This document shows, piece after piece, positions 52,807 to 64,000 of a stretch of DNA of 64,000 bases. Where the stretch lies: the NCBI RefSeq assembly GCF_019399895.1, contig NC_091877.1, positions 2,356,001 to 2,420,000 on the forward strand, written 5' to 3'. The DNA comes from Cardiocondyla obscurior (taxonomy: Eukaryota > Arthropoda > Insecta > Hymenoptera > Formicidae). The notes below the pieces were generated by a model. It was not told the DNA's origin, did no database searches, and worked only from the letters and a program-made list of their open reading frames with translations. The position numbers were made by a program, and so were the translations under genes. Within the stretch, counting starts at the first letter, position 1. Each line of letters starts with the position of its first letter.

Positions 52807-55800
52807 GCTATAATTAATTTTTTTTCCCCTCCCGAGTTAATATCGTGGCGAGAGCACAATTAAAACTTTGTTAACGAACGGTTGACTAGAGAGACAAAAT
52901 ATGTAAAATGAAAATTGCACGCCTTAAGAATTTAAAAGCACGCTTGGGCTAAAAATTGTTTTTCCTTTGTATGATATAGACCGCTCGATTGAAACCGTCG
53001 AATTAAAAATCTGTATTAATTTTTTTTTTTGTCACTTCTCTCTGCCTCTGTCATAATAGCGGGGCACTCTCAGCGATATGTTGATGAACGCGTAAAGAAT
53101 TGAATTCCAGTAATCGAGTAAAATAATGGTAGACAACGCGATGGGAGGGATATCCTTCAAGTAAGTCGTGATTGAAGACGCCCGGCGTGCTATTTCGTCC
53201 GTGAAAACGTAGAAGTGAAAATCGCCAGGATTTTACTCGGGAATAATTCAGCCAAACGATGCCGCATGACTGAACTTCGGCGAATAGAAGGGAAGGGAAG
53301 GGAAGAAATCACGAATGCAGTTTCGTGCCAGCGCACGGGACATTGGACCTTTGCCATATTTTTTAATTTGACCAAATGTTTTTGCTCCATTCACGGGCAA
53401 AGTTCGCGACGGCGCTCGTTCATATTGGTAACGCTTGCGAAAATCCGCTATCGCGCAAAACGACACGAAAGAAAAAAGATGGGGGGGAGGGACAAGGCGG
53501 TGGGAGGGTGCGAACCCGGTAGTACGCCGTGATTAAGTGCAGACCCAAAATTGACGAAATTTCTCGTATCACTGCGCTACGGCCATTAACGAGATAGCTT
53601 CAAACTTTCGGAACTCGCGCTTACGGAGAAACTTTGCTTTTCACAATCCCATTTAACCCTTAACAAATTAATAGTACCTTTTACATCGTTATATTGTATG
53701 ATATTAGATTGTCCTAAGGCTCAATAAAATATACATTACGTAAATAAATTATCAATAAAAAAAAAAAATATTTGGGATGTAGATAGGCAACTGCTTTCCG
53801 GCAAACGAAGGATACGCAAACCCTCGATATGTACTGCATTTGAATAACTAGCGTTGACAAAAGTTTGACTTGGCCTGCATAGAAGAGTCGTTACACAGCG
53901 TGCACTTGTCGAAACTTTGCTCGAGCTCATGCAAAAGTGCCTGTATCGAACTTTCCACTGTCTTTCGCGTATTGCGATCAACGACTAGCGAACGATCCGA
54001 GCCTCACAAACACGCGGACGAGAACGTATACGAAGAGAGACCAGACTATTGATTCTGTTGCATTGGCAGCAAATAATTTACTCGAAAGTTATAGCTTTTA
54101 AAGCGTGGTTAATATTTTTATTAATGCCGGCAAAATCGATAAACAGCTTGGAGAATATATATATAAAAAAAAATGGCGCTAATGCAATTACAATCGTATT
54201 ATCATTAAAGGATATTAACTCTGAATTCGGAAAAGCGTACACGTTTGAAATTACATCCGATTAGGAACACGTGGTAAATCTACTCAACCTCATACGAGGA
54301 TTTGCCTCCCGCATTCGGTGTTTGGTCGCGCCCGGATGTCAATTACAGCCTCGGGATATAACGTCTGAAATCGTTTAACCGATCCTTTCGAATATTATTA
54401 TATTGTAAAGATCAAAAGCACGCATACATATAAATTTCACGTTTGCACGCCCCTTTAAATTTCCGATTATCCTAATTATTACTGCCCGTTTCGGTTTTAT
54501 TTCAAATATTTTCTATCCAAAATCTCTGATCTTTCGAACGTCCCAGCGAGAATATAAAAGAAATCACATCCACGACGACGCGTTTTATTTACTTTTTTTT
54601 TTTTATTACGTATTATTACGTGTTATTACGAACAATCATGAGTTCGATTACGTCATTAATGTTGCACGGTAAACTGAATTCAACGACTGACAATTTTTTT
54701 TTTCCCTTCCTTTTCTTTGGAGTAAACTCGGTCAACTTGAACGGCGAATAGGCGATTCATTCGATTGATGGCTCGCGGAGAGCACGGCTGTGATGCGCGC
54801 AAAGCGGAATTATTATTTCGAAACATTTGCATGACAAAGTGCTTTATCGCTCGCCATGCCGGCGCTTCGTGAAAGAGAGAAAAATGAAGCCGTGTGCGCG
54901 TTCGTCACGGTTCCGCTGTCTGCAACACTTTACACCGAGATGGTACTGGACCGTTTGCATTCGACCCGAGCTCAACTCCGCATGAAAAATGCATCCGGCG
55001 CGTACCGCTATCGTGACGAGCCGAAATTAACATCTCGATTGTGCCGGCGTGCTATAGATTTTATTAGCTGGTCTCAAACGGGATTGCGGCGGATAAACGA
55101 GCGCGCGAAATCGATCGAAAGAAATCCGAATAAAGTTTGGAAGAGACAGTGCCCGTTAATACCTCTCAGGACTGTGATATCGATCTGTAATCGCGAATTC
55201 TTACTAACGAGCACGACGTTCGTTTTCTCATCGCACCGAAGAATGATCCTCGACTCAAAACTGCGGTGCGCGTTGATTTCACGCGCAATTAACGTCTCGA
55301 TTCTAACTTGCGTAAATGATTAAGCGAAAATAACACACGCAAAGTGTAATATTTTAACTATTATTTAAAAAGAAAATTATGCAAAAATATTAAATATGAA
55401 GTTATAGAAAAATTCATGTTTCTTATGCCAACTTTAAAAGGCTAATTTATAAAACACATGTACTGCTATGAAATCAGTTTAACCTATATTCTCGTAGAAC
55501 ATCACTAGGTCAAAGTGCACGACTATGAAACGAAAAACACGGCCAGTATGTTATGTATGTATTTTCATATGCATATACATATATATATATGTAGTATATG
55601 CGCGCGTGCAATCGACGCAGAAACCACTAATTGAATTAGTTCGTTAATTTGCCAGGCTTACTAACATCTCTACGCATTATATCCATTCCCATTCATTTAA
55701 CTTGGAAGAATAACGCTCTATCTTATTCACGGTAATATTTTTTTCTATTAACCGAGACAATTATGTGTATTATATAAAAGATGAATCAAATTACCAAACG

Positions 55801-57338
55801 CGATCGAATATAATTGAAATCATTACTTGATACAAACAGAAAAAAAAATAATGTGCAAAATTAAAGTTTGATTAATTGTTCTTTTTTTTATATATAAATT
55901 AATAATTCGATAATAGGTATTTATTAATACTACGTTATTATATTTTATACAAAAATGGGTTATTACATTTTTTTATTAATTTTTTTTAATCGCATTGTCG
56001 TTAGCTAAATGTAATATATTTTAATATTAAATGGCTGTGACTCGATTATGTATGCGTAAGAAAATAGAGCAATACAGTGGATGCAGTTCACTCGACTATG
56101 GAGCGTAACACCACTAGTTCACAGTGAACGGCCAACTCGGTCGCTTTAAACATTGTCCGCAACTGCCAGCATATTGCCCGCGGAGTAAAAAAAGCTGCAA
56201 GCAACCAGCCTGCTTCCTTTGAAGAATTAACGTCTCGGTTGTACGCTTTCCGATTGATCAGTGAACATTAACTTTATTATTCTAGATTCGACGTACGTAC
56301 GCTATAATCGTTGTTTTTCTCCACTGGCAAAAGAAATATATATAAAGATATATAAGAATTAATTTTACTTGCGTACTAATAGACGCGTCTTTCTTGCTAT
56401 TTTTTTTTTTTTTTTAATTATACCTCAGTAAACTAAGAATAATGAGGTATAAAAGTCGTGAGCTTTTAATCAGTTATTCATATATAATTGTGCACATTGT
56501 TTGTCTTTATATCACTTATTACCGACAGGTAAATAAATAGTGTGAAATGGAAATTCTTTTCGACAAAAAGAGCTAAGATAGTTCGTAAGTTAAAAAATTT
56601 TCACATATCTACGATTGCTAATAATTACTCTCTTACTGCTTTAAGTACTTATATAATATGTTATTACATGCAAAGGGCGTTATCATACGATACGCACATT
56701 TTTTTTTTTTTTTTTTTTTCGGAAATTATATCATTCTCGACGCTATTCACTGCTTTGTGCGGAAAATTCGTTAAATTTAGTCTTCCGAGCATAATCAAGG
56801 GTACTCGTGTGGGAGTATGCTAGTATAGAGAACTAATTTCATAACGTGACCCGACGTAAAAGCTTATGGCGGATATAAGAATCGCAATAACTGGCATTAT
56901 ACGACGCCGGCGAAGCGTTTACGGGAATTACGCGGCGATACGGTAGCTTTAACTGATTCGACGAAACCTCGGCTTAATAACAAAATACGTTTCGCTTTAT
57001 GACTTAGGCAGCCGGCAAGGTGGCGCCGACATTTTTCAGCGTGTAAACGCGTTCGAGAATTACGAAAATTGGGACCCTTTCGTGCCAGCAGAATTGGACA
57101 CTCGTCTCGAACAAGCGAGTGTATCGTTTTCGGGTAGACCGTGGCCGGAAATTGATCCTACTCGCCCTCCGAGAATATCCTGTTTCCTACATTTCTGAAT
57201 TTTTATATATCGCGGTTGGCAGCCAGTAATCTGATTAAACGCCCCATATAATTTAACGATGGTTCTCGGTCGACAAAATAATTTACCCTCCGCTCGCAAT
57301 TGGGTGTTAAAACGCAGAAATGGAGCTTGAAGAGTATC

Positions 57339-57383
57339 CCTCTCTCTTTCTCTCTCTATCTCTCTCTCCCTCTCCCTCTCTTC
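57339..57383 (+). repeat. (CT)n microsatellite
   Basis: An interrupted CT run of about 45 bp. Read on the minus strand it gives the ERERERE segment of a spurious ORF. Confidence 0.88.
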
Positions 57384-59190
57384 TTGGGTCACTTCACCCC
57401 TGAAACGTATTGGCACGATAATGAAACTTCACGCGCCACTAGTTTGCTTGCGTATTTTTTCTCGTTATATATCGATCTTGCCGATAATTCGCGTTTATAC
57501 CGTGAAAGTTGACCGTTCCGCTTGCTATTAAAAAAATCAATTGATAAAAATTAAACGCGTAAACTATCCGATAAAAGAATATTGTCAAGTAAAAAAAAAA
57601 AAAAAGTATCAATTAATATATCCTTTTCATATGTCAGTAAAGGAAAATATTTTGAAATTTTTAACGTAACTTATTTTTACGCAATTGCACAAGTAGTTTC
57701 GTTTTTTTTTTTTTTTCTTTTTTTTAGAATATTATTACCTAAAGCTCTTGCATTAATTCAGATAGATTCATTAATGCATAACTGCAACACTATTTAAAGC
57801 TTTCTCTTTAACTGTTTATAGGGCAGAAAATCAGGATTATTCATGCAAAGTTATATCACCGGAAGAATATACATAAAACATATATTTTTTGTTAGGCGAG
57901 CGCCTTCCTTTGTGTTTCTTCTAAATTATAAAACATCTAATATCACACGGTTGCCCGGGTATCGCCGATAAAACATCGAGTACGTAGAGTGGGCACATTG
58001 ATTTTTTTTTTCTTCTTCTTTTTTTTTATGTTGATTTATACCGTGAAAGGTTATCAAAAATTTTCTTTTCATTAACAGTTTAAATCGACCGGTTTAAATT
58101 ATGTACGAATTCATTAAATTCTCACGCGTCACAATAAACGATCTGAAATATTTGATAACGCAAATATTAGTAAACTATTAGCTTGATGTTTGGTGGCCTA
58201 ACTTTCACGAACCCACCTAAAGGAATTATGGTTATGAAATAAATATGCCGCTTCGGGTGTTCCGGCAGTTTGCATATCCGATATCAGCTCGCGCTTTCGC
58301 ACGTTCAAACAATATTAATGTTACAAACGGAAACCGTGTTCGGCGGCGCACAATCGACTATGCCTATCGGCTATCAATTTACTCGATTCCACCTGCATTT
58401 ATATGCGGTAATCAATCAAGAAATAAAGAAAGCATTCAAAAGGATCTTTGACAAAATCGTGTAAAAAAAAAAAGGGGGAAAAAGAAAAATGAAAGAAGGA
58501 GATATATATGTAGAGAAGTCAGTGCAACGAGCTGCAAAGTGAATGCGCCACAACAGAGTCGGGCATTAATTCAAATGTAAATTTTATTTCGTACGCAAAC
58601 GCTTGGCAGATACGATCATAAATTTGAATAATATCAACGTAGTTCCGATCGCTAAATCATACGTCGTCAAACGTAGGCGAGGCGATTGACTGACAATGAC
58701 AGTTATTTCGCACTTGATAGAGCTTCTTGCAAATAGCTGTGTCTTTTTTTTTTTTTTATTTCACGTTACGGAGCGTGCTCGTTGCTTCACCTTTGCTTTT
58801 TCTACGTTAAAGAAAATTATTTTATGCACTTAATAATTTTCATCTACGAACTACGGTGTATGTATTTTATTGGTACTTTAAGTATCTTTCTTAGCGTTTA
58901 AATTCGTCTAGGGTCAATTTTTCCTGCAATTAGAAAAAACATACGTTTTGGGGTTTTGAAATTAATGTTACAAAAGTAATTATAATTTTTAAAGAAAATA
59001 AAATTATATATAATATTGCCGAAAATATAAAATTGTAGGTATTATATATAGGTACGCAATCGAGACAAACTTTAATCAATGAATTGATCGTCATAGAATG
59101 ACGTTGAATGACGACGCTTCCGGAAATGCTGGCGCGTCAGCAGGTTTCGATCGCTTGCATTTCCATAGAAGCCTGAGTTCGTTCAACACG

Positions 59191-59220
59191 CCGGAAGTGT
59201 CGCGCTTCATCCGGAAGTGT
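59191..59220 (+). promoter_or_regulatory. Paired ETS-type sites
   Basis: CCGGAAGTGT occurs at 59191-59200 and again at 59211-59220, exactly 20 bp apart in the same orientation. A third, weaker TTCCGGAA lies about 70 bp upstream. CCGGAAGT is the consensus of ETS-family factors (GABP/Ets type) and is typical of TATA-less promoters. An ATG frame of 71 codons starts 36 bp downstream at 59256 but is crossed by a poly-Lys A-run. Confidence 0.3.
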
Positions 59221-61448
59221 CACGGCAAGGACGAAACGACTCGGTCGAGCCGTCGATGAAAACTTTCTACTCCGTACTCATTTTCACGATACTCGTCGAA
59301 AATTGGAAAAAAAAAAAAAAAATAATAATAAAAGCACCCGTAGTCCTGCTGTCGTTCGTCTCAGTTCCGACGCGGAAGCGCCGACGAGAAGCCAACGATT
59401 TTTCGCCGTCATTTGTACAAGTTATCGCAGCTTTTGTTGACCAAGGGTCGTTCTTCAAAATTATCAGGTGAAAAGGAAGCGTAGCGCGCGCATCACCGAC
59501 AATATTTCCGCGTTGACGGTTTCGGTCGCGGTACACAACGAGTCACTGCGACACCCAAAAAAGAGGGAGCGAGATGGGAAAAGAAAAACAGACCGTACGA
59601 ACGAGAGAGAAAATTCGTGACACAAATGCAACCGGATTTATTGCGCATGTAGGGACGATGACAGAGTGCACTTTAAATCTTGCCCTAAATCGAACCGTGG
59701 ATAACACACGCAAAGGTGTATCATCGACCTAAAAGCTCAATCACACGACCGCATTATGAAATACTTTTTATCCGCGACAAGTACGGTCGGCAAAGATGTC
59801 GATAACGAATTGAACGTTTAACTTACGTGACGTTATATTAAATCTGGTTGATATAAAGCAAAGCTTCACTTTTTTATTTTTGGCTATATGAACAATACAC
59901 AAAAAAAAAGAAAAAGAGAGAGATAAATTAGAAAAATTTTTTGCTCGCGCAAATATAATTGAACTCTTTGAAAATTTATGATTGATTTATAAATGACAGA
60001 CATAACTTTGACTACGGGATTTTATAGAAACATCAATCCGTAAAATACAGAAGAAGACTTCGTTTGTAATTTAATATTGGGGGGAAAAAATGCCAAAAGC
60101 ACGTGTGCGCGTGTGTGAACGAATTTGACTATTCTATATTCAACGATTGTTCATTACATTTGCAATAAAAATAGCGCATATCATCGCGCTTTATGTTTCT
60201 CAGTACTCTGCAAACATTTTATATTTACAATCTAAATAAGTGGTGTCTCGTGGCACGACACGTGTCAGAAAAGAAAAAGTATGATGCTGGAAACTGAAAA
60301 TTGTACATTATTTCCACGTCATCTTTAGATGCAAGCCATCCTTCTATCATGCCGAAGGAAAAGCGAATGTACATAGAAATAGCAGAATTTTTATTATTAC
60401 GTGTCAGACACCGAACCAATCGCTTTTTTCACGCGTTTCGATCGCATACGTCGATGTTAAAAAGTAACAGTATCTCCTTAAAAGCATGGCTGTTTCTATT
60501 GCATATTTTTAGCGATACTGCAAAAATATAAACAGATTTCGACACGTGCGCGAAAACATAAATTTTACTTTAAAGCACATTTTCTTTTTTTTTTCTTTTT
60601 TTCTTTTTTCGCTATTATATCATTAATACAGGCCAAATAAAGGAAAAAAATTTAATATTTGCCATGTCATCCAACGTGCAGCGTTGATAGGAAAGCGATT
60701 CAATAAATACGGATAATCAAATAAAGATTTATGAAGCGTTCTACCATACAACTCGTCGTCTATGCAGATAAAAATATTGAATATACTGTCGGTAATAGAT
60801 GGGATAACAGGCATTAAATATATTTATTGCGTAACAGCACATTTTCAGAAATGACAGATCGGCCGTTTGAACCCTTTCGCACTTTCGCAATTCTTTAGCC
60901 GTATCAATTAAAAGCAGATTGAATACAAATTTAAACAAATATTAACTTGAATTTAGTCGTGTATAAAAATGTCAAATAACATTTCGGATATTTGGATAAT
61001 CTTCGAAATTAGTAAAGAACTTTTTCAGCGGATGAAACATTCATTAGGGAACTATCGGAATATTTTGTGAATGTTTTATAAAGAATTAACGGTTTCGATC
61101 AAATGTATTGAGCTTCGAATTATATTTTATGTAAACGCATTTAAAATGTAGCAAGTTTTCACACAATGCGTGGCGATGGGTTTTAATCAACTTGATTAAA
61201 TATCCAATAATATTATTATCGTCTCGTATGGTTTCACACTAATGCAATATTTCTCGTTCAGCACCCAAAAGTATAATTATAATAATCATGAACAAAATAT
61301 GAAACAATTAGGTCGCATTAAAAACATGAACAGTTTCTCGGGGGGGAAAAAAAAAGAAAAAAAAAAAATTAATTTAAATGAGTCGGTGCAATCCGGTCGT
61401 TATTATTAAATCTTGTTTCAAGACACCTCGCATACGGATACAAATAAA

Positions 61449-61490
61449 ATACATACATGTATATATAGACATTCATACATACATACATAA
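61449..61490 (+). repeat. (CATA)n microsatellite
   Basis: Imperfect ACATACAT and TATATA units. Confidence 0.8.
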
Positions 61491-62704
61491 AAACGAGGAA
61501 TAGGATTTGTTTTAAAAGAGCAGCTGCAGACGATTGATCTGTTTTGGAAAAATCTTAAATCACCAACGTGTAAGAACCAAGCGGGCGCAATGGAAGTAGA
61601 AGAGGAAAAGAGAAGTCAGATGAGCGTAGGAGGAGGACTACGCCCAGGCCCTCTCTCCACCCCCGTGAAAGCACTCCGACGTTTTCGCACGACTCCGTAG
61701 GAGCTTTCGGGTGGCTTTTCCTGAAGAAAAGTTTAGGGGACGAGGCAATTTATCCTTCGCCTCGAGTAAGGACACGGGCGTCGCGGAAAAATATCCTCGG
61801 CGTGTATTTAACTAGAGGGGTTGAGCTCGATCGATCGATCGTTCATTTTTTTTTCCCACGCGAGTTGCTCGGAGTCACTCGTAAGTGAAACACACGAGGT
61901 CTCGTCCGGCGTTTCAATTGAAATCAAAGGAGCGTTAAATTGATAATCAAGTTGTAACTTGACAACACGCTTTTCTGCGATATACATCGCACCCCCCGAG
62001 TCTTAGCGGGATAAAAACGCTTGCGAGAAAGAACGTGAAAACAATACAGGAGGATTTAAATAGCGTAATTGAAATAATTTTAGGTAATTGACCATACGAA
62101 TTATTACGAAATTATTTCTAAAATTTGAATTGTACGAAAATCTGTCGAGTTTTATTTTACTGACTTTTTAAATTGTTTTCCAAGTTTTCGTAATTACTAA
62201 ATAACTGAGAAAGCTGTCGTATTTCTGGCCATGATTAAATCGATTTTTTAAATCATTAATTGCTGACTAATTGTTTCGCAGCAATAAAGCGTGGTGTAAA
62301 CAATCAACGACCGTTGGAGTATCGATTAATATTCGAACAACCCCACATTTTTTTTTTTTTTTTTTAATAATTTTAATTTATTAAAACATGAAACAATCAT
62401 ATTTAAATAGCGCAGATTTAGTAACTTTACATTTTTTAGATTCGATTTCAATTAAAGGCATTTGACACTTAATTAGCGTGGAATATCAGCCAGTGATAAA
62501 TACACCAAAAAAGTATATATATATATGTATCGAGATTGAAAGAGATTAAGTGATTACGGTAGGTGTCGAGTCAGGGTGTGCATATTCGTTTCACGCGAGC
62601 GTATGAAAAAGGCAAAAAGGCAATCGCGAATGAACGGCCATTTCCAAGTGACAGACACGTCACTACGGAGGGAGTGGGCGATGGATAACGAGAAGCGTAC
62701 TCAC

Positions 62705-63013
62705 GTAGCTATTCCGGCGGGTGGGTACATTGCCCGCGGGCGTCGATGAGGAGCAACGCTGAAGGACGAGCTACCGTACCCCGGGCGTCCTATGTACCGA
62801 ACACGAGAACTTGGCGCGCCGTGCCGATTTACCCGCAGCAGTCCCCTGTCCTCGCCGCGTGGACGTAGCGCACCCGCACATATCCCCGACGTCGTCGTCG
62901 TTGTTGCTGTCGTCGTAATCGTCGTCGTCGTCCTCCTCGTCGTCCTCGTCGCCGTCGTCGTCCCCGTCCCCGTTCTCGTTCTCGTCCTCGTCGTCGTTCG
63001 CGTCCCCGTCTCT

Positions 63014-63046
<33 letters not shown>

Positions 63047-63327
63047 ACCGTTACCGTCGCCGTCGCGTAACGTCGTCGTCCGTATCGTGAGGACAACTGG
63101 TCGTCGACGTACGCCCCGTCAGCCGGATAATGGCCTTCGGTAGTTACGCGGCGGTCGACCGCACTGCGGGTACGCGTAGGCGAACAGCCGGCCGGCCGGC
63201 GGTAGTAACCCGTAACACGAGGGATCGGTAGACGGCGCACCACCACACCAGCACCCACCAGACGCACCACCGACGGATATAGATAGCTCCGAGAGGAAGA
63301 GATCCGGACGGCACAACAGCACTGCTT
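62705..63327 (-). other. GC-rich exon-like block ending at a strong donor
   Basis: On the minus strand the block ends GCTAC|GTGAGTACG (donor bases 62704-62699). Just before it, ATG TACCCACCC gives MYPPAGIA running into the donor. No frame runs open from an ATG through the block, so a 5' leader exon is the best reading. It could be the upstream leader of nAChR alpha1, spliced over about 33 kb to 29572 (same strand, compatible signals); that link is an inference. It could also be the 3' part of whatever gene carries the open frame at 63328-64000. Confidence 0.35.
62886..63068 (-). repeat. GAC/GNC triplet-repeat tract
   Basis: About 60 consecutive triplets of GTC/CTC/CCC type on plus, or GAC/GAG/GGG on minus. 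All frames stay open because of the triplet pattern. One minus frame is Asp/Gly/Asn/Glu-rich (DGDGDEDG-type), another Thr/Arg/Gly-rich. The Asp frame lacks an upstream ATG, since a TGA closes it first. Confidence 0.85.
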
Positions 63328-64000
63328 CTAGCGATCGAGGAGACGCGCGACCGTTGCCTCCGCTACCAGCTCTTCGACGGCCTGAGAAACGAGGAACTTC
63401 CGGGGGCAGCGACAATCGGAGCGAGCACAACTGCCATCTTCAACATTGTCGTCAGCGTGGCGAGGATCGTCGACTTTCTCGTCGTTAGCAGCGGCATCTT
63501 GCTTATCGCGGAGGTTATCTTCATTGTCGTCGTCATCCTCGTCGTCGTTCTCATCACCGGATTTCTCGACGGTAGCGCGATCCTCCTGTTGACAGTCGTC
63601 GCAGTGGTCCTGGCAGCGATAATCGGCACCACGTTCGTTGTAATCGTGCTCGCGGTAATTGATCTCGCGCGCGACTTTCTCGTCGATCGTGCCTTTGTCA
63701 TGCTCGTGGAACGACAACTCCGTGTCGCGAGCCAGCTTGCCATACCCCAGGTAATCCAGCGGCACCTGCCAGCCGCAGCAGGTCGACGACTGCTGATTGC
63801 TATGGCTCTCCGGTGCTACCCCAACGATCCGCTTGAGAAAAAGTTTCACTGGAGAATGCGATCCAACAACCACTACCGCCACTATCAACGCCGTACGTGC
63901 CGTCGCACCGATATCGACTCCGTTTTGCCAGCACCGCCCTGGTCTTGCCGCTCTCGACAGCGAGTTCGAGTTATTTGCAAGCGACGATGCGGCACGCTCG
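63328..64000 (-). CDS. Candidate acidic ORF, cut by the window edge
   Basis: The minus frame is open from the right edge for about 224 codons and stops at TAG (63328-63330). It shows a purine-any-pyrimidine codon bias and a plausible composition: a hydrophobic stretch ALIVAVVVVGSHS, then YLGYGKLARDTELSFHEHDK, a Cys-containing CQDHCDDCQQED, and an Asp/Glu-rich run (DENDDEDDDDNEDN). No Met occurs in the visible part, so the start would be to the right. The complementary plus frame is also open (Val/Ile/Leu-rich, about 239 codons), which is expected when triplet bias is self-complementary, so coding on either strand is unproven. No family was recognised. The alternative is a long GC-rich 5'UTR. 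Confidence 0.3.
   Translation of the reverse strand, partial: ERAASSLANNSNSLSRAARPGRCWQNGVDIGATARTALIVAVVVVGSHSPVKLFLKRIVGVAPESHSNQQSSTCCGWQVPLDYLGYGKLARDTELSFHEHDKGTIDEKVAREINYREHDYNERGADYRCQDHCDDCQQEDRATVEKSGDENDDEDDDDNEDNLRDKQDAAANDEKVDDPRHADDNVEDGSCARSDCRCPRKFLVSQAVEELVAEATVARLLDR

Larger units (their letters stand above)
33554..62704. other. Long noncoding stretch
   Basis: No protein exon was recognised in 29 kb. Open frames are below 190 codons, mostly without ATG or produced by low-complexity tracts; for example, the 187-codon minus ORF at 43220-43783 reads a purine-rich strand. Isolated minus-strand donor-like sites occur at about 42812-42817, 43055-43060 and 51632-51637, with no matching exon evidence. 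If the right-end block is a receptor leader, this stretch is intron. Confidence 0.4.

Noticed and set aside
54856..55323. 155-codon plus ORF from ATG
   Set aside because: Arg/Ser-rich, no recognised motif, no donor or acceptor logic. An ORF of this length is within chance expectation for 64 kb read in six frames.
59256..59471. 71-codon ORF with a signal-like start (MKTFYSVLIFTILV)
   Set aside because: The frame passes through a long A-run that produces poly-Lys, and the rest is unremarkable. A short hydrophobic start alone is not enough.
61621..61670. Possible third copy of the cassette (GGAGGAGGAC...CCCAGG)
   Set aside because: Similarity is limited to short purine-rich words. There is no shared donor or micro-exon, and the GGCATCCTGC core is missing.
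62792..63070. 92-codon plus ORF with a poly-Val/Leu segment
   Set aside because: It is the third-frame reading of the triplet tract, and no family fits. The hydrophobic run is a by-product of GTC repeats.

Overview
The window looks like nuclear DNA from an insect, most likely a hymenopteran and plausibly an ant. The base composition is AT-rich, but CpG is not depleted and CGCG runs are frequent. Coding DNA is very sparse, introns are long with GT..AG signals, and the only confidently recognised protein segment is the N-terminus of an insect nicotinic acetylcholine receptor alpha subunit. No bacterial genes, operons, tRNA, rRNA, CRISPR array or intact transposon were seen.

The anchor is one minus-strand coding exon at 29195-29452. 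It encodes a signal peptide and the first part of the ligand-binding domain of nAChR alpha1, and it ends at a GTGAGT donor. The next receptor exon (the short block after LSQLIDV) was not found on the minus strand to the left. Positions 1-29194 are therefore read as first-coding-intron sequence, at least 29 kb long. To the right, a GC-rich minus-strand block at 62705-64000 ends at a second strong GTGAGT donor. It may be a far-upstream leader exon of the same gene (about 33 kb of intron) or the end of another gene.

The most unusual structure is on the plus strand. Two exon-like cassettes, at 14434-14889 and 33319-33553, share a 56-bp block with 45 identities and no gaps. In both the block ends exactly at a GTAAGT donor, and in both a 43-44 nt micro-exon with its own acceptor and donor follows. 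They look like duplicated, probably alternative, leader exons of a plus-strand transcript that starts inside or just upstream of nAChR alpha1 and runs antisense to it. I cannot name the gene.

Other candidates are a divergent exon pair around 8.0-8.5 kb, a first-exon-like ORF at 12124-12302, and a 24-bp tandem repeat just upstream of cassette 1. There are also several strong inverted repeats, two ETS-type sites spaced exactly 20 bp apart at 59.2 kb, and an ACGT-core (CRE-like) cluster at 21.9 kb. Everything else is AT-rich intronic or intergenic DNA with homopolymer and microsatellite runs. The remaining open frames are short, often lack ATG, and resemble no family I recognise.
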